From positions 1 through 64,000 of the forward strand of contig NZ_BEGX01000035.1 of NCBI RefSeq assembly GCF_002583555.1: a stretch of 64,000 nucleotides of DNA, written 5' to 3'. Positions within the stretch are counted from its first letter, which is position 1. Each line of letters opens with the position of its first letter. This DNA comes from Pseudonocardia sp. N23 (GTDB lineage Bacteria > Actinomycetota > Actinomycetes > Mycobacteriales > Pseudonocardiaceae). The position numbers and the translations under genes were made by a program. The notes beneath the pieces are model-generated. The model made no database searches, was not told where the DNA came from, and saw nothing but the letters and a program-made list of their open reading frames with translations. Shown piece by piece: positions 37,747-45,532 of this stretch.

Positions 37747-38091
37747 GTGCACACCCCCGATCCGATCGCCCTCGACGCCCTGGCCGATACCCACCTCGCC
37801 GCGGCCAGGACCGCACCTGGCGGGCGCAGCGCCCACACCGTCGTCGGCGGGCGGACTGCCAGGCTGCGCCAGACGCTGGTCGCGCTGGCTGCAGGCCACG
37901 GTCTCGCCGAGCACGACAACCCCGGCGAGGCGACCCTTCAGGTGCTGCGCGGCCAGGTGGAGCTCCGCAGCCGCGCGGGCACCGTCAGCGGCGGAGCCGG
38001 CGCCCTGCTCGTCGTCCCACCCGAGCGGCACGACCTGTGGGCCGTCGAGGACTCCGCGGTGCTGCTGACCGTCGTCGCCCGCGAGGGGTGA
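37747..38091 (+). CDS. Small cupin protein in the fdxA locus
   Basis: The 114-residue single-domain cupin has a helical N-terminus (LDALADTHLAAARTAP) and a jelly-roll barrel (HDNPGEATLQVLRGQVELRS, then ALLVVPPERHDLWAVEDSAV). The two cupin motifs contain few of the usual metal His residues, so it may bind a ligand rather than act as an enzyme. GGAGG lies 8 nt before the GTG. It is last in the fdxA-regulator-membrane protein-cupin transcript, 31 nt after the previous stop. The 183 bases after it have no convincing gene. Confidence 0.85.
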   Translation: MHTPDPIALDALADTHLAAARTAPGGRSAHTVVGGRTARLRQTLVALAAGHGLAEHDNPGEATLQVLRGQVELRSRAGTVSGGAGALLVVPPERHDLWAVEDSAVLLTVVAREG

Positions 38092-38274
38092 GCGGCCGCT
38101 GCTCGACGGCCGGTGCGTCGCCGACCCGGTGTGCCCTGGCTGCGCACGTCGCGAGCAGGGCAGCCATCGCGGCTGGGCACTCGACGGTCATCACCGAACC
38201 TCCGCGCACCGGCTCGCCGCCGCCGGTCCGCCGGTCGCCGTACGGACCGCCGGTGACGACCCCGGCGGCCCACG

Positions 38275-40059
38275 TCAGACCGCGATGACCGTCGGCACGA
38301 TCATCGGGCGGCGGCGGTAGGTCTCCCCCACCCATTTGCCGACGACCCGCCGCACCGCCTGCGCGATCCGGTGCGGGTCGGTGATGCCCTCGTTCTCGGT
38401 GCGCGACAGCTCGTCCTCGATCAACGGCAGCACGGCCTCGAGCGCCTTCGGGTCGTCGGAGAACCCCCGGCCCGACACCGTCGGCGGCGCGACCGCACGA
38501 CCTGTCCGCGCGTCGACCGCGACACTGATCTGGATGAAGCCACCCTCGCCGAGGGCCAGCCGGTCCGACAGCGTCGTCTCGCCGATGTCGCCCACGGACA
38601 GCCCGTCGACGTACACCCGCCCCACCTCGACACGCCCCGCGATCGATGCGATCCCATCGACCAGGTCGACCACCACGCCGTTCTCCGCCAGCACCACACG
38701 CTCCTCCGGAACGCCCGTCTGGACGGCCAGGCGGCCGTTGGCACGCAGGTGACGCCATTCGCCGTGCACCGGCATGACGTTGGACGGGCGGACCGCATTG
38801 AACAGGAACAGCAGCTCACCGGCCGGGGAGTGCCCCGACACGTGGACCTTCGCGTTGCCCTGGTGGATCACCTTCGCGCCGAGGCGGGTCAGGCCGTTGA
38901 TCACGCCGAACACCGCGGTCTCGTTGCCCGGGATCAGCGAGCTTGCCAGGATGATCGTGTCCTCCGGGCGGATCCGCACCGACCGGTGGTCGCCGCGCGC
39001 CATCCGCGACAGCGCCGAGAGCGGCTCGCCCTGCGACCCCGTCGACACCAGCACCAGCTGGTCGTCGGGCAGCGACATCGCCTCGTCGAGGTCGACCAGC
39101 AGCCCGTCCGGGACCTGCAGCAGATCCAGCTCACCCGCGATGCCCATGTTGCGCACCATCGACCGGCCCACCAGGCACACCCGGCGGCCGTGCTTCGCCG
39201 CCGCGTCGAGGACCTGCTGGACACGGTGCACATGGCTGGCGAAGCACGCCAGGATGATCCGTGACGTCGCTCTGTGGAAGACGCCCTCGATGACCGGGCC
39301 GATCTCCCGCTCCGGTGTCACGAAGCCGGGCACGTCGGCGTTCGTCGAGTCGACCAGGAACAGGTCCACGCCCTCGTCCCCGAGGCGGGAGAAGCCCGCC
39401 AGGTCGGTGAGCCGGCCGTCGAGCGGGAGCTGGTCGAGCTTGATGTCGCCCGTGTGCAGCACCAGGCCCGCCGGCGTGCGGATCGCGACCGCGAGCGCGT
39501 CCGGGATCGAGTGGTTGACCGCGAAGTACTCGCAGTCCCACGGGCCGTGGTGCAGCCGCGCACCCTCCGCCACCTCGAGCAGGTGCGGCGTCAGGCGGTG
39601 CTCCTTGCACTTGGCCGCCACCAGCGCCAGCGTGAACTTCGAGCCGACGATCAGCAGGTCCGGCCGCTGCCGCAGCAGGAACGGAACCGCCCCGATGTGG
39701 TCCTCGTGGCCGTGGGTCAGCACGAGCGCGTCGATGTCGTCGAGCCGGTCCTCGATCGCCCGGAAGTCCGGGAGGATCAGGTCGACGCCCGGCGAGTCCT
39801 CCGAGGGGAACAGCACCCCGCAGTCGACGACGAGCAGCCGGCCGTCGTACTCGAAGACCGTCATGTTGCGGCCGATCTCGCTGATACCGCCCAGCGCGAA
39901 CACCCGCAGCCCGCCCGCGGCGAGCGAGGCGGGCGCGTGCATGGGCAGCTCGGCGGCGTTCTCGGCGTCGGGCGGCGGAGCGGGCACCGGACGGTCGCGC
40001 CGGTTCGAGCGGGAACGACGGTCGGCCCTGCGGTCCGACCGGGCAGGAGGACGTGTCAC
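38275..40059 (-). CDS. rnj: Ribonuclease J
   Basis: The 594-residue metallo-beta-lactamase/beta-CASP nuclease has 5'-to-3' exonuclease and endonuclease activity in mRNA decay and rRNA maturation. The zinc-binding motif LTHGHEDHIGAVPF is present, with further ligands in HTGDIKLD and the beta-CASP motifs VSTGSQGEP and HVSGHSP. A basic, Arg-rich N-terminal extension of about 50 residues precedes the domain, as in other actinobacteria. The GTG start overlaps the dapA stop by 4 nt, giving the conserved dapA-rnj pair. Confidence 0.97.
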   Translation of the reverse strand: MTRPPARSDRRADRRSRSNRRDRPVPAPPPDAENAAELPMHAPASLAAGGLRVFALGGISEIGRNMTVFEYDGRLLVVDCGVLFPSEDSPGVDLILPDFRAIEDRLDDIDALVLTHGHEDHIGAVPFLLRQRPDLLIVGSKFTLALVAAKCKEHRLTPHLLEVAEGARLHHGPWDCEYFAVNHSIPDALAVAIRTPAGLVLHTGDIKLDQLPLDGRLTDLAGFSRLGDEGVDLFLVDSTNADVPGFVTPEREIGPVIEGVFHRATSRIILACFASHVHRVQQVLDAAAKHGRRVCLVGRSMVRNMGIAGELDLLQVPDGLLVDLDEAMSLPDDQLVLVSTGSQGEPLSALSRMARGDHRSVRIRPEDTIILASSLIPGNETAVFGVINGLTRLGAKVIHQGNAKVHVSGHSPAGELLFLFNAVRPSNVMPVHGEWRHLRANGRLAVQTGVPEERVVLAENGVVVDLVDGIASIAGRVEVGRVYVDGLSVGDIGETTLSDRLALGEGGFIQISVAVDARTGRAVAPPTVSGRGFSDDPKALEAVLPLIEDELSRTENEGITDPHRIAQAVRRVVGKWVGETYRRRPMIVPTVIAV

Positions 40060-41054
40060 CGGTATGCGACCTCCGCACCGAGATCGACGGCGGCCCGGGC
40101 ACCCAGCGCACCGTAGCCACGATGGGTCTCCTGGCCGACCGCCTCGGCGTCCAGCGCGATCCCCGCCGCCGTCAGGTCGACGACGATCGCCGCGACCTGC
40201 TCGTCCGTGGCCGGAGGCAGTGGCAGCCGTGGGTCACCGACGTCGATACCGCGCAGCTTCAACGCCGTCTTCGCGAACACCACCCCGCCGACGCGGCCCA
40301 TCGCCCGGATCACCGGCAACGTCGCATAGTGGAGGTTGCGGGCGCGGTCGTGCTCGCCCGCCTCGTACGCGTTCAGCATCGCGCGCAGCCGGTCGGCCAC
40401 GACGTGCCCGATCACACTGACGAAGCCCACCGCCCCCACCGACAGCCACGGCAGGTTCACCGGGTCGTCGCCGGAGTAGTAGGCCAGCGTCGTCGTCGCC
40501 AGCACCTCCGTGCCGACGCGCAGGTCGTTGCGGGCGTCCTTGACCGCCACGATCCGCGGATGCTCCGAGAGCTTCTGCAGCGTCTCCAGCTCGATCGGGA
40601 TGACGCTGCGCGGCGGGATGTCGTAGAGCATCACCGGCAGGTCGGTCGCATCCGCGACCGTCGTGAAGTGTGCGACCAGCCCGGACTGCGGCGGCCGCGA
40701 GTAGTACGGCGTCACCAGCAGCAGCCCGTGTGCGCCCGCCTTCTCCGCCTGACGGGCCAGGTTCACGCTGTGGCGCGTGTCGTACGTCCCGGCTCCCGCG
40801 ACCACGACCGCCCGGTCGCCCACCGCGCTCACGACAGCTCGGACCAGCTCCGCCTTCTCTGCGTCGGACGTCGTCGGGCCCTCACCGGTCGTGCCGTTGA
40901 CCACGAGCCCGTCGTTGCCCAGGTCGACGAGGTGTGACGCCAGCTCCTCGGCTTTGGCGAGGTCCAGCTCCCCGTCGGCGTCGAACGGGGTGAGCATGGC
41001 GGTCAGCACCTGACCGAACGGGCGGCCCGGTGGCCGCGACGGAGCTGGGGTCAT
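40056..41054 (-). CDS. dapA: 4-Hydroxy-tetrahydrodipicolinate synthase
   Basis: The 332-residue TIM-barrel aldolase condenses pyruvate with aspartate semialdehyde, the first committed step to diaminopimelate and lysine. The Schiff-base Lys is in RIVAVKDARNDL, the Tyr of the proton relay in VTPYYSRPPQSG, and the substrate loop in NGTTGEGPTTSDAEK. It is slightly longer than the enterobacterial enzyme because of an N-terminal extension. It forms an operon with RNase J. dapB, the next pathway enzyme, is encoded 7.4 kb away on the same strand. Confidence 0.97.
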   Translation of the reverse strand: MTPAPSRPPGRPFGQVLTAMLTPFDADGELDLAKAEELASHLVDLGNDGLVVNGTTGEGPTTSDAEKAELVRAVVSAVGDRAVVVAGAGTYDTRHSVNLARQAEKAGAHGLLLVTPYYSRPPQSGLVAHFTTVADATDLPVMLYDIPPRSVIPIELETLQKLSEHPRIVAVKDARNDLRVGTEVLATTTLAYYSGDDPVNLPWLSVGAVGFVSVIGHVVADRLRAMLNAYEAGEHDRARNLHYATLPVIRAMGRVGGVVFAKTALKLRGIDVGDPRLPLPPATDEQVAAIVVDLTAAGIALDAEAVGQETHRGYGALGARAAVDLGAEVAYR

Positions 41055-41134
41055 GGGTCATGACCGTACCTGCGTGCCGCCCGATCCGGGCTGCCGACCG
41101 GCTGCGTGCGCGACTGGTCACAACCCGCCCGGCG

Positions 41135-41761
41135 CTACAGCCCCCGGCCGGACCTGCGGTACCCCTCGACGTCGGGCGCCGCACCCTCCAGCTCCACCCG
41201 GCACGCCTCCCGGCCGAACGCGTGCAGCGCCACCTCCGCCGGCTCGCCCACGATCGTCACCAGCCCCGGGCCCGTCCGCACCACGTGCACCGCACCGTCG
41301 GGCCTGCGCACCACCACACCCACCGGGCTGCGCCGCCACAGCAACCGGCCCATCCGGCCGATCAACCCCCACAACGCGGTGTCGCGCGCCTCGTCGGCCG
41401 GCCGCGGCTCCCAGCCCGGCTCACCACGCCGCACGTCCTCGTGGTGGACGAAGAACTCCGCGCCGTTCGCGAACTCGTCGACCTTTCCCACCCGGTACGG
41501 GGACCAGGCCGGCGGGCCCTCCCGCAGATCGTCGATCATCTCCTGCCACGGGGTGTCGGCGTAGCCGTGCATCGCGCGGTCCGTGATCGGCGCCAGCGCC
41601 GACAGCAGGATCCCCGGCGCAGCCCACGGCTGACGCTCCCGCACCAGCAGGTGCGCCAACAGGTCACGGCTCGTCCAGCCCGCACAGAGCGTCGGCCGGT
41701 CCGGGCCCGACCGCTCCAGCTCGTCACACACTGCCGCTCGTTCGGTCGTCGCGAGGCTCAC
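41135..41761 (-). CDS. TIGR03085-type actinobacterial protein (maleylpyruvate isomerase-like fold)
   Basis: The 208-residue protein belongs to the DinB/maleylpyruvate-isomerase superfamily. The N-terminal four-helix region contains ERAAVCDELERSGPDRPTLC and GWTSRDLLAHLLVRERQ. His residues in LLAHLL and EFFVHHEDVRR are where the superfamily places metal ligands. The C-terminal part resembles an SCP2-like domain (VRTGPGLVTIVGEPAEVALH). The family may use mycothiol, but no substrate is known. GTG start; it lies 80 bp upstream of dapA and is divergent from a decayed relative. Confidence 0.85.
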   Translation of the reverse strand: MSLATTERAAVCDELERSGPDRPTLCAGWTSRDLLAHLLVRERQPWAAPGILLSALAPITDRAMHGYADTPWQEMIDDLREGPPAWSPYRVGKVDEFANGAEFFVHHEDVRRGEPGWEPRPADEARDTALWGLIGRMGRLLWRRSPVGVVVRRPDGAVHVVRTGPGLVTIVGEPAEVALHAFGREACRVELEGAAPDVEGYRRSGRGL

Positions 41762-41838
41762 GGTCGCGAACCTAGCCGTCGCAGGCGCCGCGCACCGGGC
41801 GGGTGGCACGTCCGTCCGGTCTGTTGTCGGGTGGGCGG

Positions 41839-42575
41839 ATGCAGGATGCCGACAGCCACCCCGGGCCCGACCACCGTCTCGGGCTCGACCGGCAGATCGC
41901 CACCATCGCCGGCGAGGGCGCCCGGCTCGGCGCCACCGTCCGCCGCGACCCCACCCGCCCCGCTGCGCTCCTGCCCCGACTGGCCCGGCTCCGACCTGCT
42001 CGCCCACGTCGACGCCTTCGCCCGCTGGGTCGTCGGGCTCGTCGACGGCACCGGCCAGCTCGACCGCGACCTCCCCGACATCGACCCTGCGGAGGCTGAC
42101 GCCACCTGGGACGACGACCTCGCCCAGCTCGCGCGACCCTGCGCGCCACCCCGCCCGACGCGCCGGCCCGCAACTGGGCCGTCTCCCCCGACACCGTCGC
42201 CTTCTGGCAGCGCCGCGCCGCCCACGAGCTCACCGTCCACCGCTGGGACGCCCAGACCGCCGCCGGCCCCGCGCCCGCCCACGGCGACGCCCGACCGACA
42301 CCTGCGTCGCTGCAGACGGGGTCGACGAGTTCTTCGACGTCTTCGTCGCGACGGGCCTCGCCGCCGGCATGGTCCCCCGCTCCGCCGCAACCCTGGCCGT
42401 CGAGCTCACCGACGCGGGCGCCCGTCGCGAGCACGACCTCCCCGAAGCCGGACCCGTCACCACCATCCGCGGCCCCGCCGCCGACGTCCTGCTCGCCGTC
42501 TGGGGCCGCGCGCCCCTGCAGGCCCTGCACGCCGACGGCGACCCCTCGGTCCTGGAGAACTGGCCGCGCATCTGA
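41839..42575 (+). pseudogene. Decayed maleylpyruvate isomerase-like (MDMPI) protein
   Basis: Pieces of one protein occur in order but in changing frames: DRQIATIAGEGARLGATVRR, then SCPDWPGSDLLAHVDAFARW with VGLVDGTGQLDRDLPDIDP, then ARNWAVSPDTVAFWQRRAAH with ELTVHRWDAQTAAGP, then DTCVAADGVDEFFDVFVATG and the C-terminal domain to the stop. At least three frameshifts are needed, so it cannot be translated as one protein. The parts match a TIGR03083-like mycothiol-dependent family member. The last 207 bases remain open but start mid-domain. Confidence 0.85.
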
Positions 42576-42735
42576 CGATCCCCGATCGGCGGCATCGCCC
42601 GGGCCCCTCCCCGACGAACGGTGTCGAGCCGCCGGACCACGCAGCGTGCGACGAGCCCCGTCGAGCTCGACGTGGGGCTTGGTGCCCGCCGCCCGCCGGA
42701 GAAGTCTCGTGTCGAACTCGGCGGAGCCAGCGACT

Positions 42736-42786
42736 CGCTACCCCTCGGTGACGACGCTCGGGCGCTCCGCTACCCCTCGGTGACGA
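42736..42786. repeat. Direct repeat duplicating the 3' end and stop codon of thyX
   Basis: A 19-bp sequence (42736-42754 and 42768-42786) is present twice with a 32-bp period. The second copy is the end of thyX including its TAG stop (42770-42772); the first is an exact duplicate just downstream of the gene. The rest of 42576-42769 shows nothing else. Confidence 0.9.
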
Positions 42787-43522
42787 AGGGGCTCGACGCG
42801 ATCTCGGAGCCGTCCTCGAGCTTCTGGATGTCGAAGTCGTTGAAGACGTTGGGGACCTCGCGCTGCAGCTGGCGCAGGCACTCGACGGCCAGCTCGCGGA
42901 TCTCGACGTCGGCGTGCTCGGAGGCGCGCATCGCGATGAAGTGCCGCCAGGCCCGGTAGTTGCCGGTGACGACGATGCGGGTCTCGGTGGCGTTGGGCAG
43001 GATCGCGCGGGCGGCCTGCCGGGCCTGCTTGCGGCGCAGCGTGGCGTTGGGGACGTCGGCGAACCGCTTCTCCAAACCCGCCAGCAGCTCGGTGTAGGCC
43101 TGGACCGCCGCCTCCGCCGCCTTCTCGAACATCTCGTGCAGCTCGGGGTCGTCGCCGATCGCGTCGGGCTCGACCATCGCGGCGTCGCGCTCGGGGACGT
43201 AGCGCTGCGAGAGCTGCGAGTAGGAGAAGTGGCGGTGCCGGATCAGCTCGTGGGTGAGCGAGCGCGAGATGCCGGTGAGGTAGAAGCTGACCGTGCCGTG
43301 CTCGAGCACCGAGAGGTGGCCGACCTCGAGGATGTGCCGCAGATAGCCGGCGTTGGTGGCCGTGGCCGGGTTGGGCTTGCCCCACGACTGGTAGCAGGCC
43401 CGGCCGGCGAACTCGGCCAGGGCCTGACCGCCGTCGGCGTCGGTGGTCCACGGCACGTCGGACGGCGGGAAGAACTCGGTCTTCGCGACGAGCTGGACGC
43501 CCAGGCGCACGATCTCCGGCAT
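42770..43522 (-). CDS. thyX: Flavin-dependent thymidylate synthase
   Basis: The 250-residue FAD/NADPH-dependent enzyme makes dTMP from dUMP using methylene-tetrahydrofolate as carbon source. The ThyX motif is present in [16 protein letters not shown]. Other conserved parts are [34 protein letters not shown] and [18 protein letters not shown]. Length matches mycobacterial ThyX (Rv2754c). It lies near dapA and rnj on the same strand, as in mycobacteria. The 3' end has been duplicated downstream. Confidence 0.97.
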   Translation of the reverse strand: MPEIVRLGVQLVAKTEFFPPSDVPWTTDADGGQALAEFAGRACYQSWGKPNPATATNAGYLRHILEVGHLSVLEHGTVSFYLTGISRSLTHELIRHRHFSYSQLSQRYVPERDAAMVEPDAIGDDPELHEMFEKAAEAAVQAYTELLAGLEKRFADVPNATLRRKQARQAARAILPNATETRIVVTGNYRAWRHFIAMRASEHADVEIRELAVECLRQLQREVPNVFNDFDIQKLEDGSEIASSPFVTEG

Positions 43523-43638
43523 ACCGGCAGCGTAACCGGGCACCCCGGCACCCCGATCGAGGCCCCGGGGACGATCCGCCGTCCCCGCACGTTCCTTCGG
43601 TGAGCACGGCGAGCGCCAGAAGTGCCGTCACCAATACC

Positions 43639-43675
43639 TTGCGATGACACCACAGTGACGCCATAGTGGTGTCAT
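43639..43675 (+). promoter_or_regulatory. Promoter with embedded operator for the RHH/DUF4097 operon
   Basis: A perfect 10-bp inverted repeat, ATGACACCAC (43644-43653) and GTGGTGTCAT (43666-43675), runs into the start codon. A -35-like TTGCGA (43639-43644) and a -10-like CATAGT (43662-43667), 17 bp apart, are interleaved with it, and the ATG follows 6 nt later, predicting a leaderless mRNA. The encoded ribbon-helix-helix protein is the likely ligand. Confidence 0.7.
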
Positions 43676-44240
43676 GGATGTCAGTCAGTACGTAGCGCAG
43701 CTGCGGGAGGACCTCTCCTCCGCCGCGGCCGCCGGCGACGAGCAGACCCGGCGGACCGCCGCGCTGCTCGGCGCGGCGATCGAGCCGGCCGCCCGGCTGG
43801 CCGTCATGAACGCCCTGTCCGACCTGGCCGCCGAGGTCACCGCCGCACTGGGCGACCGGGTCGTCGAGGTCCGGCTCGACGGCCGGGACGTGCGGGTCGT
43901 CGTCACCGGCGACGAGCACGCCCCCGAGCCCGAGCCCGAGCCCGCGCCCTCGATGCCGCCGCTCGGCGGCGACGCCGGCGACATCAGCCGCATCACGCTG
44001 CGGCTCGTCGAGCAGATCAAGGGCCAGGCCGAGCAGGCCGCCGCGGCGCAGGGCGTCTCGCTGAACTCGTGGGTCGCCCAGGCCGTGCAGGGTGCGCTGT
44101 CCGGGCGCGGCGGCAACGGCGGCAACTGGGACCGCGGGAACTGGGACCGGGGCAACTGGGACCGCGGCGACCGTGGTGGTCGTGGCCGTGGTGGCCGCCC
44201 CGACGACGGACGCCGCGTCCGCGGCTGGGTGCAGGGGTGA
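43674..44240 (+). CDS. Ribbon-helix-helix protein with RGG-like tail (HicB-type DNA-binding domain)
   Basis: The 188-residue protein has a helical N-terminal half (residues 1-75, DVSQYVAQLREDLSSAAAAG onward), a Pro/Glu linker (EPEPEPAPS), then a ribbon-helix-helix DNA-binding unit at about 105-145 (ISRITLRLVEQIKGQAEQAA, GVSLNSWVAQAVQGALSG). The tail has three NWDRG repeats, then Arg/Gly-rich sequence. RHH proteins usually bind palindromes as dimers of dimers. A perfect dyad lies at its own start codon, so autoregulation is likely. It overlaps the DUF4097 gene by TGATG. No toxin gene is adjacent, so HicB-like names should not imply a toxin-antitoxin pair. Confidence 0.85.
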   Translation: MDVSQYVAQLREDLSSAAAAGDEQTRRTAALLGAAIEPAARLAVMNALSDLAAEVTAALGDRVVEVRLDGRDVRVVVTGDEHAPEPEPEPAPSMPPLGGDAGDISRITLRLVEQIKGQAEQAAAAQGVSLNSWVAQAVQGALSGRGGNGGNWDRGNWDRGNWDRGDRGGRGRGGRPDDGRRVRGWVQG

Positions 44241-45259
44241 TGACGATGAGCGACGAGACCCACGACGAGACCCCCGACCTCACCAAGGACAGCTCCGCCG
44301 GGGGCGACACCGGCGCGGCGGACCTCGGCCGTGAGGAACGCTGGGACACGACGGGCCCCGCGGAGCTGGAGCTGACGATCGACGTCGGCTCGGTGACCGT
44401 CGAGCTCTCCGACACCACCGAGGTGTGGGTGGAGGTCCGGCACGAGCCCCGCGGTGGCAACGTCTGGACCAACGGCATCGCCGGGCTGGTCAACTGGATC
44501 GGCTCGGCCACGAGCCGCGGCGGGTTCCCGCAGATGCAGGGCGGTTTCCCCGCCGGCATTCCGGCGTTCGACGAGGGCGTCGAGGAGCTCGCCGCCAAGG
44601 CCGTGGCGGCGACGGAGATCCGCTGGTCGGAGACCTCGCGACGGCTCGTGGTGCGCTCGCCGCAGGAGATGCCGCTGCGGATGATCCCGCTGGCGGTGAC
44701 GGTCCGGGCGCCCGTGGCATCGCGGCACGCGGTGCGTACCGGCGCGGGCGACGTCTCGGTGACCGGCCGGGCGGGCTGGGGGGCGGTGCGCACCGGGTCG
44801 GGCGACGTCAGGCTGGAGGAGACGGGCGGCGACGTCGACGTCACCACCGGGTCGGGCGACGTCGACCTCGGCCCCGTCGCCGGGCGGGCGAAGGTCCGCA
44901 CCGGGTCGGGCCGCATCGCGGTCGCGGCGCTGGGTGGTCCGAGCCAGGTCAAGACGGGCAGTGGTGACGTGGAGCTCGGCGAGGTGACGGGCGATCTGGG
45001 TGTCCGCACCGGGTCGGGCGAGGTCCGGGTCACCGACGCGGTGTCGGGTTCGCTCGACCTCACGACCGGATCGGGCGGGGTCAGGATCGGGGTGCACTCC
45101 GGTGTCGCCGCCGAGCTGGACCTGTCGTCGGGGACGGGACGGGCGCGCAGCGAGCTGGAGGTCGGCCGGGTCGCCCCGCAGCAGGCTCCGGCGTTGCGCA
45201 TCCACGGCCGCGCCGGGACCGGCGACGTCTTGGTGACGCGGGCGGCAGCCGCAGTCTGA
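44240..45259 (+). CDS. DUF4097-family beta-repeat protein
   Basis: The 339-residue protein is predicted to form a right-handed beta-helix. Residues 165-310 contain about eight short repeats around TGSGDV (RTGAGDVSVTG, RTGSGDVRLEE, TTGSGDVDLG, KTGSGDVELG, RTGSGEVRV), as in DUF4097/DUF4098 adhesin-like proteins. The N-terminal part (VGSVTVELSDTTEVWVEVRH) is also beta-rich, with one amphipathic stretch. There is no signal peptide or membrane helix, so it is probably cytoplasmic. Translation is coupled to the upstream ribbon-helix-helix gene, and a strong hairpin follows. Function unknown. Confidence 0.9.
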   Translation: MTMSDETHDETPDLTKDSSAGGDTGAADLGREERWDTTGPAELELTIDVGSVTVELSDTTEVWVEVRHEPRGGNVWTNGIAGLVNWIGSATSRGGFPQMQGGFPAGIPAFDEGVEELAAKAVAATEIRWSETSRRLVVRSPQEMPLRMIPLAVTVRAPVASRHAVRTGAGDVSVTGRAGWGAVRTGSGDVRLEETGGDVDVTTGSGDVDLGPVAGRAKVRTGSGRIAVAALGGPSQVKTGSGDVELGEVTGDLGVRTGSGEVRVTDAVSGSLDLTTGSGGVRIGVHSGVAAELDLSSGTGRARSELEVGRVAPQQAPALRIHGRAGTGDVLVTRAAAAV

Positions 45260-45294
45260 TCGACATGCCGGGTGGGGGCCCGGCTCGCCGGTGG

Positions 45295-45329
45295 GAACCC
45301 GGTCGCGCTGGGGAGCGGCGACCGGGTTC
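45295..45329 (+). terminator. Terminator hairpin of the RHH/DUF4097 operon
   Basis: A perfect 12-bp stem (45295-45306 with 45318-45329), extendable by GTGG/CCAC after a short bulge, has an 11-nt loop. It begins 35 nt after the DUF4097 stop. The remaining bases to 45532 hold no recognisable gene. Confidence 0.8.
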
Positions 45330-45532
45330 TCCCACGGCCGGGCACGGTTCGTCGGCACCGCGACGGACGGCACGCCGACGCCGCGCGGAGTTCGACACAG
45401 GACGCGCCCGACAACCGTCGAACCAGTCCCAGGTCGACCTCGACGAGAGTCGGGTCGCGCCGTCGTCCGTCGGGACCAGCCCGCGGCCGCGACGTCCGCC
45501 GGCCACCGCAGGGCATCGCGCGGGCCGCGCTG

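Noticed and set aside
37985..38191. Minus-strand frame with GGAGG and ATG near 38191
   Set aside because: The ribosome-site-like match is good, but the product lacks any domain, overlaps the cupin gene antisense and becomes Arg-rich shadow sequence.
43674..45259. HicB-type toxin-antitoxin system
   Set aside because: The RHH domain is HicB-like but no HicA-type toxin is encoded next to it; the partner is a large DUF4097 beta-repeat protein.
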